NCBI GenBank assembly: GCA_038229695.1
Contig: JBBROE010000003.1
Coordinates: 1-64,000 of the forward strand
Direction: 5' to 3'
DNA from: JACMLD01 sp038229695
GTDB lineage: Bacteria > Bacteroidota > Bacteroidia > Chitinophagales > Chitinophagaceae
Length of the DNA: 64,000 bases
Shown here: positions 1 through 8,594 of the stretch, one piece after another
Numbering within the stretch: position 1 is the first letter of the stretch
Layout: each line of letters begins with the position of its first letter
Made by a program: the position numbers and the translations under genes
The notes under the pieces: model-generated
Told to the model about the DNA's origin: nothing
The model's database searches: none
What the model saw: only the letters and a program-made list of their open reading frames with translations

Positions 1-498
1 CCTACAGATCACCTCCACGATGCGATCCGGGAAAAATCAGCGGAGCTGCAGGAGAAGGGCGAAAAGGGAAATTATTTATACATCGCCATATCGACGGCGC
101 TGATGACTATGTTTGCCGCAATGGCCAGCCTGGTGGCCGGGCACCACTGGAATGCAGCCCTTATCGCCCAGATAAAATCATCCGATCAATGGGCGTTTTA
201 CCAGGCAAAATCCATTAAAGCGGAAATCCTTTCGCTACGGCCGGCATCCGGACAGCCGCCGACAAAGTCACCCGGAACCGAAAAAAAGGAAGCCGCGGAA
301 ATTGCCGCGAGAGCAGCCGAATTCGAAGCTGAAAGCGCCGGCCATCTAAACCGTCATATCTCGCTGGCCCGGGCGGTGACCCTTTTCCAGGTGGCTATTG
401 CCATTGCTGCCATTTCAATCATCACCAGGGGAACGATCCTATGGTGGGTGGGTATCCCCTTATCCCTTGCCGGTTTGTTTTTTTCATCACCGGTCTAG
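1..498 (+). CDS. DUF4337 family membrane protein (5' end outside window)
   Basis: The reading frame is open from the first base (PTDHLHDAIREKSAE...) and stops at 498, so the start lies upstream of the window. The visible part has a hydrophobic segment (IAISTALMTMFAAMASLVAG), the conserved stretch IKSSDQWAFYQAKSIKAEI, a charged Lys/Glu/Ala-rich central part, and two closing membrane segments around VTLFQVAIAIAAISIITRG and ILWWVGIPLSLAGLFF. This pattern is that of DUF4337, a family of inner-membrane proteins without a known function. A downstream ATG at 103 would remove the first membrane segment and conserved N-terminal residues, so I do not take it as the start. Confidence 0.8.
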   Translation, partial: PTDHLHDAIREKSAELQEKGEKGNYLYIAISTALMTMFAAMASLVAGHHWNAALIAQIKSSDQWAFYQAKSIKAEILSLRPASGQPPTKSPGTEKKEAAEIAARAAEFEAESAGHLNRHISLARAVTLFQVAIAIAAISIITRGTILWWVGIPLSLAGLFFSSPV

Positions 499-557
499 CC
501 TGATTGTTGTCTTTCCCATCCGTTCATGGATTATCTTTATCATAACCACCAACTATA

Positions 558-1082
558 ATGCTAACCAGGCTGATACGTTTGTTGATAATGATCCTGTTGG
601 CCCCTGCACAGATGCATGCACAAACCTATGTATCCCTCGCGCCAGCACTCACCAATACGGCCGGTACGGCGGCGGACAAGGCCAACCTGGCCCTTGAAGT
701 AGGCCGGCAGTGGGATGTGTTCAGCCTGGGGCTCGCTTTTGGTAAAACGACCCTCAGTCCTGTTTCCCACAGGGATACCAGCAAGTACATCGAGTTGCGT
801 CCCAACCTGAATATCTTCGAGGTAGGAAAATTTACCAACACGTTCACGCCGGGCATCGGGTATGTGTTCAATGCCAGGGAAGACCTCGTTACGGAGGTTA
901 CTTATGGTATCGAGTATTCGCTTTCTGCGCAGTTCCATGTCAATGCTTATTTTGGCCAGTTTTTTTACAGCGGCAAAGAAACGGCCAGTAATGTTTCGTT
1001 TTTTGGCATATCGGCCGCCTGGTTTTTTGCCCCGGTAAAAGGCGGTTCAGTGATTAAACAGCCAGCCCGGCCGGAAAAGTAG
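558..1082 (+). CDS. Small secreted protein, probable outer-membrane beta-barrel
   Basis: 174 residues. A signal peptide is clear (MLTRLIRLLIMILLAPAQMHAQ, cleavage likely after AQ). The mature part alternates short hydrophobic and polar stretches rich in aromatic residues (VFSLGLAFG, NTFTPGIGYVF, FHVNAYFGQFFY, VSFFGISAAWFFA), which suggests an eight-stranded barrel or related outer-membrane fold. No family-defining motif is recognised and no function is assigned. It follows the DUF4337 gene by 59 bp on the same strand; co-transcription is possible but not shown. Confidence 0.65.
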   Translation: MLTRLIRLLIMILLAPAQMHAQTYVSLAPALTNTAGTAADKANLALEVGRQWDVFSLGLAFGKTTLSPVSHRDTSKYIELRPNLNIFEVGKFTNTFTPGIGYVFNAREDLVTEVTYGIEYSLSAQFHVNAYFGQFFYSGKETASNVSFFGISAAWFFAPVKGGSVIKQPARPEK

Positions 1083-1499
1083 GGAAGCGAAGGAGTGGGG
1101 GACAGCCGCGGGATCACGCTTTCATAACCGATTCGGTTGTATTGGGAAAACCCGGTATGGGCGGTTGAAGGAAACGCTCAGCCATTATTTACCTATCGGC
1201 CATGGCTCCCGGATGCAGCACGCTGCGTAAAAATGCGAAGGGCAGCGACAAAAAGCCGTCTGCCGCAAAAGAATACATATGGTGGTAAACGTATCCGCTC
1301 TCCCGGAATCCATCCCATTCCCAATGAGATTGCTCAGTGTACCCGAATGACCTGCCCCAGCATGTAGTAACCCCTGCCCTGGTAAATACATGCTGACGGG
1401 CACACTACTCCCTTGGTATAAGATAGTTATGGTCTGCGTTTGCTTTTCTTTTACTGGAGAAAAATACCAGTTCTTTTTACTTAGATTTATAACCCCGTT
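1083..1499. other. Intergenic region, nothing recognised
   Basis: About 417 bp between the small secreted protein and the broken RMD1 gene. Open frames on both strands (for example 1185-1520 minus and 1137-1367 plus) have no signal peptide, domain or composition that marks them as real. No tRNA, terminator or convincing promoter was seen. It may hold decayed sequence, given the pseudogene next to it. Confidence 0.4.
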
Positions 1500-2275
1500 A
1501 TGAAGGTATTTTCTTATCAACTCACCGATGGTATAGACATCAGGGGCTTTAAAAATAGTTTTTAGGGTTCCTGTTCATTTTTCAGACAGTGATGAGATAT
1601 TTTACGTCATTGACCCTGATAAATTTATTTATGTTTTTAAATACGGGGTGGTTTCTTTTTTGAGTCATGATGCGATTAAGATCTCCGAATTCATTCATTT
1701 TATTACCCCTTTTTGTAAAAATTTTTCCGAGTTTAAACTCAGTGAAGAATTCGAGATTGAAACAGGGGCGAAAGAAATCAGGTTTAGGTTCAATAAAATT
1801 GAAATCCATCAAACCAACTGTTGATATCTTCCGCCTGATTATGCTGAATGTATCCCAATCCGTGGCGCTGGATTATTATTACGAGGTCACCAATACCTTG
1901 CTGAGGGAAACCAATCTTCAGACACAATACCTGGAGAAGAAGGGGAGGCTCAATATTTCCGGCCGCGACCTAAAAAAATATATTGGCCGCACCCTCAACC
2001 TGAAAAGCAGCATCGCCGGGAATTTGTACTTATTCGATTCTCCGGCTGAAACCTGGGAAGATGAGAATCTTAACAGTATCGATATAGGTCTGAAGCGAAC
2101 ATTTGATTTGCAGGTGCGGTTCAGGAGTATCCAGGAAAGCCTGCAGATTATTAAAGACAATTTTGAATTGTTCAAAGACATCATGCAGTACCGGAACAGT
2201 TACGTGCTGGAAATCATTATTATTGTCCTCATCCTGCTGGAAGTGATCAACCTGGCCATTGAAAAGATATGGTGA
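1500..2275 (+). pseudogene. RMD1/YagE family (DUF155) gene disrupted by two +1 frameshifts
   Basis: The gene can be followed across three frames. It starts at ATG 1500 (MKVFSYQLTDGIDIRGFKNSF), where frame 3 hits TAG at 1563. It continues in frame 1 from about 1564 (RVPVHFSDSDEIFYVIDPDK, KYGVVSFLSHDAIKISEF) to TGA at 1822. It finishes in frame 2 from about 1817 (VDIFRLIMLNVSQSVALDYY, YLEKKGRLNISGRDLKKYIG, ETWEDENLNSIDIGLKRTFD) with a C-terminal membrane anchor (VLEIIIIVLILLEVINLAI). Removing one T in the run 1559-1563 and one base near 1813-1817 restores a single frame of about 257 codons, a normal length for this family. The protein part is well conserved, so the gene is recently inactivated or the assembly has two indel errors. 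Confidence 0.8.
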
Positions 2276-2346
2276 CCCACAATTATTACGCCGTCCCTTT
2301 CTGATTTCCATTACCTACATGGAAGAATGTGTTTCATCCGGGTACG

Positions 2347-2372
2347 AAAAAACCCGCTCAGCGAACGGGTTT
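2347..2372 (-). terminator. Intrinsic terminator of tRNA-Leu
   Basis: Read on the minus strand, AAACCCG (2372-2366) pairs with CGGGTTT (2356-2350) around a 9-nt loop and runs directly into a T tract ending at 2347. It lies 20 bp past the tRNA-Leu 3' end, as expected for its terminator. Confidence 0.75.
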
Positions 2373-2391
2373 GTTTCATTTGGAATACCAG

Positions 2392-2475
2392 TGCCCACGA
2401 AAGGAATCGAACCTTCACACCCTTGCGAATGGCAGATTTTGAGTCTGCTGCGTCTACCAATTCCGCCACATGGGC
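2392..2475 (-). tRNA. tRNA-Leu (anticodon CAA)
   Basis: The minus strand gives an 84-nt tRNA. The acceptor stem is GCCCATG pairing with CGTGGGC (one G-T pair) and the discriminator base is A. The D-arm contains GGCGGAATTGGTAGACGC. The anticodon loop is CTCAAAA, giving anticodon CAA (reads UUG). A long variable arm of the class II type precedes the T-arm GGTTCGATTCC. No CCA is encoded. It is followed by a clear intrinsic terminator. Confidence 0.96.
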
Positions 2476-2646
2476 TTCACCTACCGGATGAACGAGCTGC
2501 AATATTACGCATTGCCCGCATTCCGTCCAAAATGTTAGCGCTACTGTTGCTGTCACAGAACTAGTCGCAACAGCTTTTATGCCGTACCAGCAGCCTTTTC
2601 AGCCACCGCCAAATCCGCTGTATGGTTATTTCTGCCTGCATGTTGC

Positions 2647-2663
2647 ACGCGCTGTCAGCGCGT
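2647..2663. promoter_or_regulatory. Near-perfect palindrome, possible operator
   Basis: ACGCGCTG-T-CAGCGCGT is a perfect 8-bp inverted repeat with a single central base. It lies 63 bp before the ATG of the lysine-enzyme gene at 2726. It has no T tract, so it is not a terminator. The size and symmetry suit a dimeric repressor site, but no regulator gene is adjacent. Confidence 0.3.
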
Positions 2664-2725
2664 TACAAAGGTAGTCCATCCCATATAGATTCTTACCTGT
2701 AAATTGTGATCAGAACGCTTCGCCT

Positions 2726-3928
2726 ATGCTAACTATAGGATTAATCAGGGAAGGGAAATCACCGGCCGATAACCGCGTTGCCCTTACGCCGGCGCAGTGC
2801 AAATGGATACAGGAGCAGCCTACGCCCATTCGCCTTCTCGTACAGTCGTCGCCTACCCGCTGTTTCAGCGATCGCGAATACCGCCAGGCTGGAATTTCCG
2901 TCACCGAAGACCTGTCGGGCTGTGATATCCTCCTGGGCATAAAGGAAGTGCCGGCGGCCCACCTGATCCCCGGGAAAACCTATCTTTTTTTCTCCCACAC
3001 CCGTAAACAGCAACCGCATAACCAGCCGCTCTTCCATGAGCTGATCGCCCGCCGGATTACCCTGATCGATTATGAATGTTTGGAACATGCCGACGGCCAG
3101 CGCATCATCGGCTTTGGCTTTTTTGCCGGCGTCGTCGGCGCGCACAACGGCATCATGGCCTATGGCAACCGCACCGGCTTATTCAGCCTCGGCCGGGTAC
3201 ACCAGCAAAATAATTTCAGGGAGCTGATGCACACTTACTTCGGGCTCCGCCTGCCCAACGTGAAAATCGCGGTGACGGGCTCCGGGCGGGTCGCCCACGG
3301 CATACTGGAGATCATGAACCTGATGGGCATCCACGAAGCAGAACCGGAAGATTACCTCGTCCGCCGTTTTGCCTATCCCGTCTATACCCAGCTGAAGGGA
3401 GCAGACCTCTTTAGTCATAAACTAACGGGTAAATATAACCGGGAAGATTTTCACAGCCACCCTCACCATTACCGCAGCCTCTTCCTGCCCTACGCGGCGC
3501 AGACAGATATCCTCATGAACGGCGTGTACTGGGACCGCAACTATCCCCGCCTGTTTGAAAAGGAAGCCATCCGGGGAGACGACTTCATCATCACCACCAT
3601 CGCGGACATCACAGACGACGCGGATGGATCCATCCCCATCAATCTCGGCGACCAGTCCATCATCGATCCGGTATATGGCGTAGACCGGGAGAGCTTTCAG
3701 AAAACACTTCCTTATTTGCCTCATTCCATCGATCTCATGGCAGTGGGTAACCTCCCCAATGAACTGCCGCGCGACGCCAGCCGCTATTTCGGGGAACAAC
3801 TGATCAAATATATCCTGGAAAACCTCGTGAACGGCGGGTCGGAGATCATTGAGCGCGCTACCATACTGCGAAACGGACTGCTCACCGCACCGTATCAGTA
3901 CCTGGCGGCTTACGCCGGTATCGCCTGA
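2726..3928 (+). CDS. Saccharopine dehydrogenase (lysine-forming) / lysine-ketoglutarate reductase family enzyme
   Basis: 400 residues with the AlaDH/PNT-type fold shared by LYS1 and by the LKR half of eukaryotic AASS. Family features run the whole length: IREGKSPADNRVALTPAQ at the N-terminus, DREYRQAG, CDILLGIKEVP, YLFFSHTRKQQ, LIDYECLEHADGQRIIGFG followed by FFAGVVGAHNG, a nucleotide-binding region with VAVTGSGRVA-like sequence (IAVTGSGRVAHGILEIM), ITTIADITDD, and LPRDASRYFGEQL near the C-terminus. The family interconverts lysine plus 2-oxoglutarate with saccharopine using NAD(P)H in the cytosol. Databases often label such proteins alanine dehydrogenase. With the ALDH7 at 57971-59497 it suggests lysine degradation, but direction and substrate are inferred. 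It stands alone behind a palindrome. Confidence 0.78.
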   Translation: MLTIGLIREGKSPADNRVALTPAQCKWIQEQPTPIRLLVQSSPTRCFSDREYRQAGISVTEDLSGCDILLGIKEVPAAHLIPGKTYLFFSHTRKQQPHNQPLFHELIARRITLIDYECLEHADGQRIIGFGFFAGVVGAHNGIMAYGNRTGLFSLGRVHQQNNFRELMHTYFGLRLPNVKIAVTGSGRVAHGILEIMNLMGIHEAEPEDYLVRRFAYPVYTQLKGADLFSHKLTGKYNREDFHSHPHHYRSLFLPYAAQTDILMNGVYWDRNYPRLFEKEAIRGDDFIITTIADITDDADGSIPINLGDQSIIDPVYGVDRESFQKTLPYLPHSIDLMAVGNLPNELPRDASRYFGEQLIKYILENLVNGGSEIIERATILRNGLLTAPYQYLAAYAGIA

Positions 3929-3943
3929 CCATCCCCAGGCCCG

Positions 3944-4669
3944 TTACAAATAGAGATAATATTTTTTCAGCAGGTGGGTGAACGCGGGGCTGTAGCTGTC
4001 GGCAGTCTGCCGGATAAGCAGCTCTTCTTCCCTAAATACACCGCTATTCTTTCGCGTCAGCCAGATCGCTGCGCGAAAACATGGATGCTGCACACTCTGC
4101 CGCATACACAGCCTTTGCTGGAAATACAATCCCGATGCGGCCGCCAGCTCCCGGAAATATTCCACCCGCTGCCAGGGCAACAGCACGGCAAAGGCCCCCC
4201 GGTCACTCAGGTTTCTTTCGGTCACCTGCAGCAGGTCGCGCAGCGTAAGTCCATCCTGGTGTTTTGCAAGGTTATAGCGTGCATTGGGCGATGCCAGGTC
4301 GCCTTCATAAAAAGGCGGATTGCTGAAGATAAAATCATACCGGTGGGGAACAGCAAATAGCTTTACGTCTTCATTGTACAGCCGCAACCGGTTATACCAC
4401 GGGCTGCCCGCAATATTTTCCGTCGCCTGCTCGTACGAAGCCCGGTCAATTTCCACGCCTTCTATCTCCCCCGGGAACTGCTGTGCCAGCATCAGCATCA
4501 GCAAACCTGAGCCTGCACCAATATCGAGGCAGCGGTTAACATGCCTTTCCTCCCTCGCCAGCCTGTCCGACAGCCACGCCCCAAACACGCAACTGTCCGT
4601 GCTCACCTTTAATGCACACCGGTCCTGGTACACCGTGAACTCCTTCAGCTGGAAATAAGGATTGGGCAT
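3944..4669 (-). CDS. trmN6: tRNA1(Val) (adenine(37)-N6)-methyltransferase
   Basis: 241 residues, a SAM-dependent class I methyltransferase of the TrmN6/YfiC family that makes m6A37 in tRNA1(Val). The SAM-binding motif is CLDIGAGSGLLMLMLAQQ, followed by the acidic loop EGVEIDRA. The catalytic motif is NPPFYEGDL. The start chosen is ATG 4669 (MPNPYFQLKEFTVYQDRCAL), which matches the usual family start and leaves 4 bp after the VOC gene; a start at 4714 would add 15 unconserved residues and overlap that gene. It is last in a minus-strand run with the ABC permease, tsaD and VOC genes, so two tRNA-A37 modification enzymes are in one transcription unit. Confidence 0.92.
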   Translation of the reverse strand: MPNPYFQLKEFTVYQDRCALKVSTDSCVFGAWLSDRLAREERHVNRCLDIGAGSGLLMLMLAQQFPGEIEGVEIDRASYEQATENIAGSPWYNRLRLYNEDVKLFAVPHRYDFIFSNPPFYEGDLASPNARYNLAKHQDGLTLRDLLQVTERNLSDRGAFAVLLPWQRVEYFRELAAASGLYFQQRLCMRQSVQHPCFRAAIWLTRKNSGVFREEELLIRQTADSYSPAFTHLLKKYYLYL

Positions 4670-4673
4670 CGTT

Positions 4674-5048
4674 TCAGGCAGGTTTGATTTGGGCAAAGGA
4701 TAAGCGGTTGCCAAATGGATCAGTAAGGTGCATCACCACATCATTCCAGGGCTCTTGTATGATAGCGGGTTTGCAATACCGGTAGTCTTTTTCAGCCAGT
4801 TCCGCCTGGTGAGCCGCGAGGTCGCCGGCCCATTCGATATAAATAGGTGTACCCGGCGTACAGTCGCCATAATGCCCCGTTAAATGGAACCGGATATTGT
4901 CTTTGGAAACCTGGAAATACAAGGGAAAATTTTCGGCATGCCGCTGCTCCCAGTCCACCCGGAAACCGAGCCAGCCGGTATAAAACGCCCTGGCCTTTTC
5001 TACGTCGAAAATCCGCAGCAGGGGTATGACCGCATCTTGTTTTTGCAT
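4674..5048 (-). CDS. VOC (glyoxalase/bleomycin resistance) superfamily protein
   Basis: 124 residues. The vicinal oxygen chelate fold is visible as VIPLLRIFDVEKARAFYTGW at the N-terminus and DVVMHLTDPFGNRLSFAQ at the C-terminus, with a central strand IRFHLTGHYGD. Members that look like this bind bleomycin-type drugs or act on small metabolites, but the substrate cannot be read from sequence. ATG 5048 is the start. It is 11 bp after tsaD and 4 bp before trmN6, so it is probably co-transcribed with them; a link to tRNA modification is not implied. Confidence 0.85.
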   Translation of the reverse strand: MQKQDAVIPLLRIFDVEKARAFYTGWLGFRVDWEQRHAENFPLYFQVSKDNIRFHLTGHYGDCTPGTPIYIEWAGDLAAHQAELAEKDYRYCKPAIIQEPWNDVVMHLTDPFGNRLSFAQIKPA

Positions 5049-5059
5049 CAAATTACAAT

Positions 5060-6073
5060 TTACCAGTCCGACTTTGCCCGTGCACCCACCGACAATTCAG
5101 CCAGCTCTCCAGCCATCAATTTATAATAACCGGTCATCGCAATCATCGCCGCATTGTCGGTACAATATTCAAAGGCCGGGATAAATACTTCCCATCCCAT
5201 TTTTGCTCCCTGGTCGGTTACCGCGTCCCGCAGCCCCCGGTTCGCAGAAACACCACCGGCGATACAGACCCTCCGTATACCCGTTTGGGCGACCGCGAGC
5301 GTGAGCTTGTGCAGCAGGATGCTTACGATTCTGTACTGTACCGAAGCACACAAGTCCGCCCGGTTATTGGCAACAAATTCAGGATCCTTTTTTATAGCCG
5401 CCTGTAAAAAATAAAGGATGGATGTTTTCACGCCGCTGAAACTGAAGTCCAGACCCGGCACCTGAGGCTCTGCAAACTCAAAACGACGGGGATTTCCTTC
5501 CCGGGCGTATTTGTCCACCAGCGGACCGCCGGGGTAGGGCAGGCCCAGCAGTTTGGCCGACTTATCAAATGCTTCGCCTGCAGCATCATCGATAGTCTGA
5601 CCGATAACTTCCAAATCAAGCGGGCTCCGGCAGACGACAAGTTGTGTATGGCCCCCGCTCACAGTAAGGCAAAGGAACGGAAAAGCCGGGACGGGCGGGC
5701 TGATCAGGTTCGCGATAACATGTGCCTGCATATGATGCACGGCCAGCAAGGGGATGTTCAAGGAAAGGGCCATCGATTTGGCAAACTGCGACCCCACCAG
5801 CAGGCAGCCAATAAGCCCGGGTGCCTGGGTGAACGCAATCGCAGACAACTCGTTCTTGCTGACCCCCGCCTTTTTTAAGGCAGCATCAACCACGGGAACA
5901 ATGTTTTCCAAATGCGCGCGGCTGGCAAGTTCCGGCACTACGCCACCATATTGTTCGTGAATGGCCTGCCCGGCTATTATGTTCGACAATACGCGTCCGT
6001 TGTGGCAAACGGCAGCCGCCGTTTCATCACAGGAAGATTCAATGCCCAGTACAATTACAGGAAGTTCGCTCAC
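5060..6073 (-). CDS. tsaD: tRNA N6-adenosine threonylcarbamoyltransferase
   Basis: 337 residues, the TsaD/Kae1/Qri7 ATPase-fold enzyme that transfers threonylcarbamoyl to A37 of ANN-decoding tRNAs. Seen: VLGIESSCDETAAAV at the N-terminus, GGVVPELASRAH, the metal-binding HHMQAH (H114 and H118 in this numbering), LTVSGGHTQL, DDAAGEAFDKSAK and FSFSGVKT. The start is taken as GTG 6073, because the family begins within a few residues of LGIESSCDET; the longer frame from ATG 6157 adds 28 unconserved residues and runs into the permease gene. The C-terminus (ELSVGARAKSDW) matches the normal end of the family. It sits between the permease (61 bp upstream) and the VOC gene. Confidence 0.95.
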   Translation of the reverse strand: MSELPVIVLGIESSCDETAAAVCHNGRVLSNIIAGQAIHEQYGGVVPELASRAHLENIVPVVDAALKKAGVSKNELSAIAFTQAPGLIGCLLVGSQFAKSMALSLNIPLLAVHHMQAHVIANLISPPVPAFPFLCLTVSGGHTQLVVCRSPLDLEVIGQTIDDAAGEAFDKSAKLLGLPYPGGPLVDKYAREGNPRRFEFAEPQVPGLDFSFSGVKTSILYFLQAAIKKDPEFVANNRADLCASVQYRIVSILLHKLTLAVAQTGIRRVCIAGGVSANRGLRDAVTDQGAKMGWEVFIPAFEYCTDNAAMIAMTGYYKLMAGELAELSVGARAKSDW

Positions 6074-6134
6074 GTCAAAATAAGTTCGGCGCAAAAATAC
6101 TTTGTTTAGGCCGCCGGCGTACAGCAACACCGGA

Positions 6135-7376
6135 TTATTTGCTGCGAATCGCCACAACCGGGTTCATCCGCGCAGCGATAAATGCGGGAATGATGCCTGC
6201 CAGCACACCGGTAACAACACAGATGGTAATTGCTGTTGAAAAGATGCTGAACGAAATGACCACGTCGAAACCGATCATGGGAGAAATGATCTTGGTGAGG
6301 ATATATACCAGCAGCAGCCCAATCGCACCGCCGAGTATGCACAGGAAGGCAGACTCCAGCAGGAATTCAGTCATGATACTTGATTTTTTTGCGCCTATCG
6401 CCTTTTTCAATCCAATCTGCCCCGTTCTTTCCCGAACGGTCACAAACATAATATTGGCCACGCCGAACATCCCCACGATCAACGACAGTCCCGCAATGAA
6501 CCAGCCACCTGTATTGATCCCGGAGAAAATACCTTCGGCAAACTTCCCGAATGACTCAATATCGTTGAGGGCGAAATCATCTGCCTGCGTCGGCCCGGTC
6601 TTGCGGATTGACCGCATCGCCCCTTCCACATCATCCCGCAGCATCTTCATCGGCACATTATCTTTTCCCTGCAATACAATCACCGGCTGTGCCCGTTTTA
6701 CATAGACCAGCGTTTTCATGTAATTGTAGACCAGCAGTGCCGATTCATCATAATTGTATCCGCCCATCATGCTCTGGCCTTTCTTTTTCAACAGTCCGAT
6801 TACTACGGCTTTCTTACCGTAGATATCAACTTCCTGCCCAACAGCAGCTTCCGGCTTGGGAAAAAGATTTTCTGCGATGGTATACCCCATCACCACCGTA
6901 TTGGAGCCGCTCTCAAAATCATCCGCCTTAAAAAACCGCCCCTCCTGGATGTCCAGTTGCTGGATATTGGAGAAATCTTCCGAAATACCATAGATATTCA
7001 CGTCGGTTATCGCTTCGTCTCCCCACTCCACCTTGTTGTTGCTCGAAATATTAAAGGCGACATTTTTAGCAAGCTCACTGCGCTGTTTCAATAACCTGAT
7101 TTCCTCGAACCTGGGTTCAGGCCTGTTGATCAGCTTCCACCAGGGGATCTGGCCACTGTAATCCCACTTGTCAATATAAATGGTGTTACTGCCTAGCGAT
7201 TTAATGCTTTTCTGCACATTTTCTTTCAAACTGTCGACCGTTGCCAGCACACCAATAATGCAGAAGATCCCCACCGTGATGCCAAACAGCGACAGGAAGG
7301 TGCGGAGTTTATTGGATCGGAATTCCGATAAAGCCATTTTAAGGCTGTTCCAGACTATCTCCAGGAATTTGAACAT
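6135..7376 (-). CDS. ABC transporter permease, MacB/FtsX type
   Basis: 413 residues from ATG 7376. One membrane segment near the N-terminus (LRTFLSLFGITVGIFCIIGV) is followed by a large periplasmic domain of about 220 residues (MacB_PCD type) and three C-terminal membrane segments (GGWFIAGLSLIVGMFGVANI; FLLESAFLCILGGAIGLLLV; ISTA-type third segment ending VLAGIIPAFIAARMNP), the FtsX/MacB layout. VTVRERTGQIGLKKAIGAKK is the usual cytoplasmic coupling loop. Such permeases drive mechanotransmission with an ATPase subunit, but no ABC ATPase gene lies in the window, so its partner is encoded elsewhere. It is first of the four-gene minus-strand run that includes tsaD and trmN6. Confidence 0.9.
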   Translation of the reverse strand: MFKFLEIVWNSLKMALSEFRSNKLRTFLSLFGITVGIFCIIGVLATVDSLKENVQKSIKSLGSNTIYIDKWDYSGQIPWWKLINRPEPRFEEIRLLKQRSELAKNVAFNISSNNKVEWGDEAITDVNIYGISEDFSNIQQLDIQEGRFFKADDFESGSNTVVMGYTIAENLFPKPEAAVGQEVDIYGKKAVVIGLLKKKGQSMMGGYNYDESALLVYNYMKTLVYVKRAQPVIVLQGKDNVPMKMLRDDVEGAMRSIRKTGPTQADDFALNDIESFGKFAEGIFSGINTGGWFIAGLSLIVGMFGVANIMFVTVRERTGQIGLKKAIGAKKSSIMTEFLLESAFLCILGGAIGLLLVYILTKIISPMIGFDVVISFSIFSTAITICVVTGVLAGIIPAFIAARMNPVVAIRSK

Positions 7377-7731
7377 ACCCAAATATAGCCGGGACCAAGG
7401 AGAATTCATACATAATATTGGTCAATGGTCAGCCACCGGGCTGAGTGGCAGGCTGCGGGGACTTCCCCTGCACACACCGGTATGCATTTCGCATTGGCAG
7501 CAGGCGCCGTTTCAATAGGATCTACCCGGTAAACATTACCCGTACTTTATTAAAATTTGTCCGCCCCTGCTCCTTGTGATGAAAATGAATTAAATTGGAT
7601 GTTGACAGGAGCCGCAGGGACTTGCTTCGCTGCACCGGCTTAATGGGCATGCTTTCCTGCCTGGCGCAAATGCCGCATGATCTTTTATCCCCCCAACCGA
7701 AACCGTGTTGTTCACTACTTGCTCACCTCAA
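7377..7731. other. Intergenic region, nothing recognised
   Basis: About 355 bp between the divergent permease and the coiled-coil gene. It must hold the promoters of both, but I see no clear -33/-7 pair. Open frames here are short and carry no domain. Confidence 0.4.
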
Positions 7732-8130
7732 ATGAATACCATGATCACAGCCACCTTTACACAACTGAGAACAACTTGCGGCCAGTGGCGCAGTGCCATT
7801 CGTGAATACCGTGACGAACTGACGCGCTTCAAACAACACCTCCTTAAAATTGCGCCGCGTGCCACCGGCAGGGAAGAGCTGATCGGGGTGGAACATTTTG
7901 ACAACCAGTTTCACATCCAGCTCATCAACCTCCACGATTTGAAACAGAAAATTAAACTCCATGAGCAACACCTTTCCATCGCCCGCCAAACGGATGACGA
8001 AAGGCTGCCTTACGCCCGTGTTGCGGAACATGAAAACCTCGCCAAAGAATTCGGCGGCCTGGAAAAAATGCTGGGTGAACTAAAAACCAGGTTTTCCGGG
8101 TTTACCACGCGCCTTACGGTAGTGGTGTAA
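7732..8130 (+). CDS. Small hypothetical coiled-coil protein
   Basis: 132 residues from ATG 7732 (MNTMITATFTQLRTTCGQW); a second ATG at 7741 is also possible. The sequence is helical and charged, with a heptad-like pattern through RDELTRFKQHLLKIA, FHIQLINLHDLKQKIKLHEQ and EHENLAKEFGGLEKMLGELK. There is no signal peptide or membrane segment, so it is probably cytosolic. I recognise no family. Coding quality (even composition, no rare-codon run) and length make it a likely real gene. Confidence 0.6.
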   Translation: MNTMITATFTQLRTTCGQWRSAIREYRDELTRFKQHLLKIAPRATGREELIGVEHFDNQFHIQLINLHDLKQKIKLHEQHLSIARQTDDERLPYARVAEHENLAKEFGGLEKMLGELKTRFSGFTTRLTVVV

Positions 8131-8594
8131 CCGTGTTTAACCGAAGGTTCGCTCTTCATCGGGAAACGCCGATCAGAGCTTTTTGCCCAGACGGCCATGC
8201 CCTTGCGGCTCCTCCATGCCGTTCAGCATTCACCTGCAGTGTAGGCCAGTCCCGGCAGCGCAGCGTTGCCTCGGACAGGGTTCCCCGCGTGATACACCGA
8301 CACCGCCCGCCATCGCTTCAAGCCTCACTCCGGCAATAACCATCCGTGCGCTTCCGGAAGCGGTGCCACCACTGTGTTTACCTGGCAAATGTGCACGGTT
8401 ACAAAGCCTCACGGCAGCACCAGCGTACCCGCATCGCGTTTCTGCTTGCCGTTCGGGAACGCTTAGAGGTAAAAAAATGCAAAGGTTTACTGCACGGATC
8501 ACAAATTATTTTGAGCACGGTGCTTTACGTTTTCGCTAACATATTTCCGGCACTATGGTATTTGTTTTGATCCTATGTTATCAAAATTACGAAC
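8131..8594. other. Gene-poor stretch, nothing recognised
   Basis: About 464 bp with only short overlapping frames on both strands. No RNA gene, repeat or terminator was identified. The last 60 bp are AT-richer and probably carry the promoter of the secreted protein at 8595. Confidence 0.45.

Noticed and set aside
1185..1520. 111-codon frame on the minus strand next to the RMD1 gene
   Set aside because: No signal peptide, domain or regular composition; it overlaps the start of the RMD1 gene on the other strand.
2544..2573. Hairpin CTGTTGC / GCAACAG followed by CTTTT
   Set aside because: The stem is 7 bp with a 16-nt loop and there is no gene ending just before it on the plus strand; too weak to call a terminator. 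Similarity to the intergenic repeat family is only partial.
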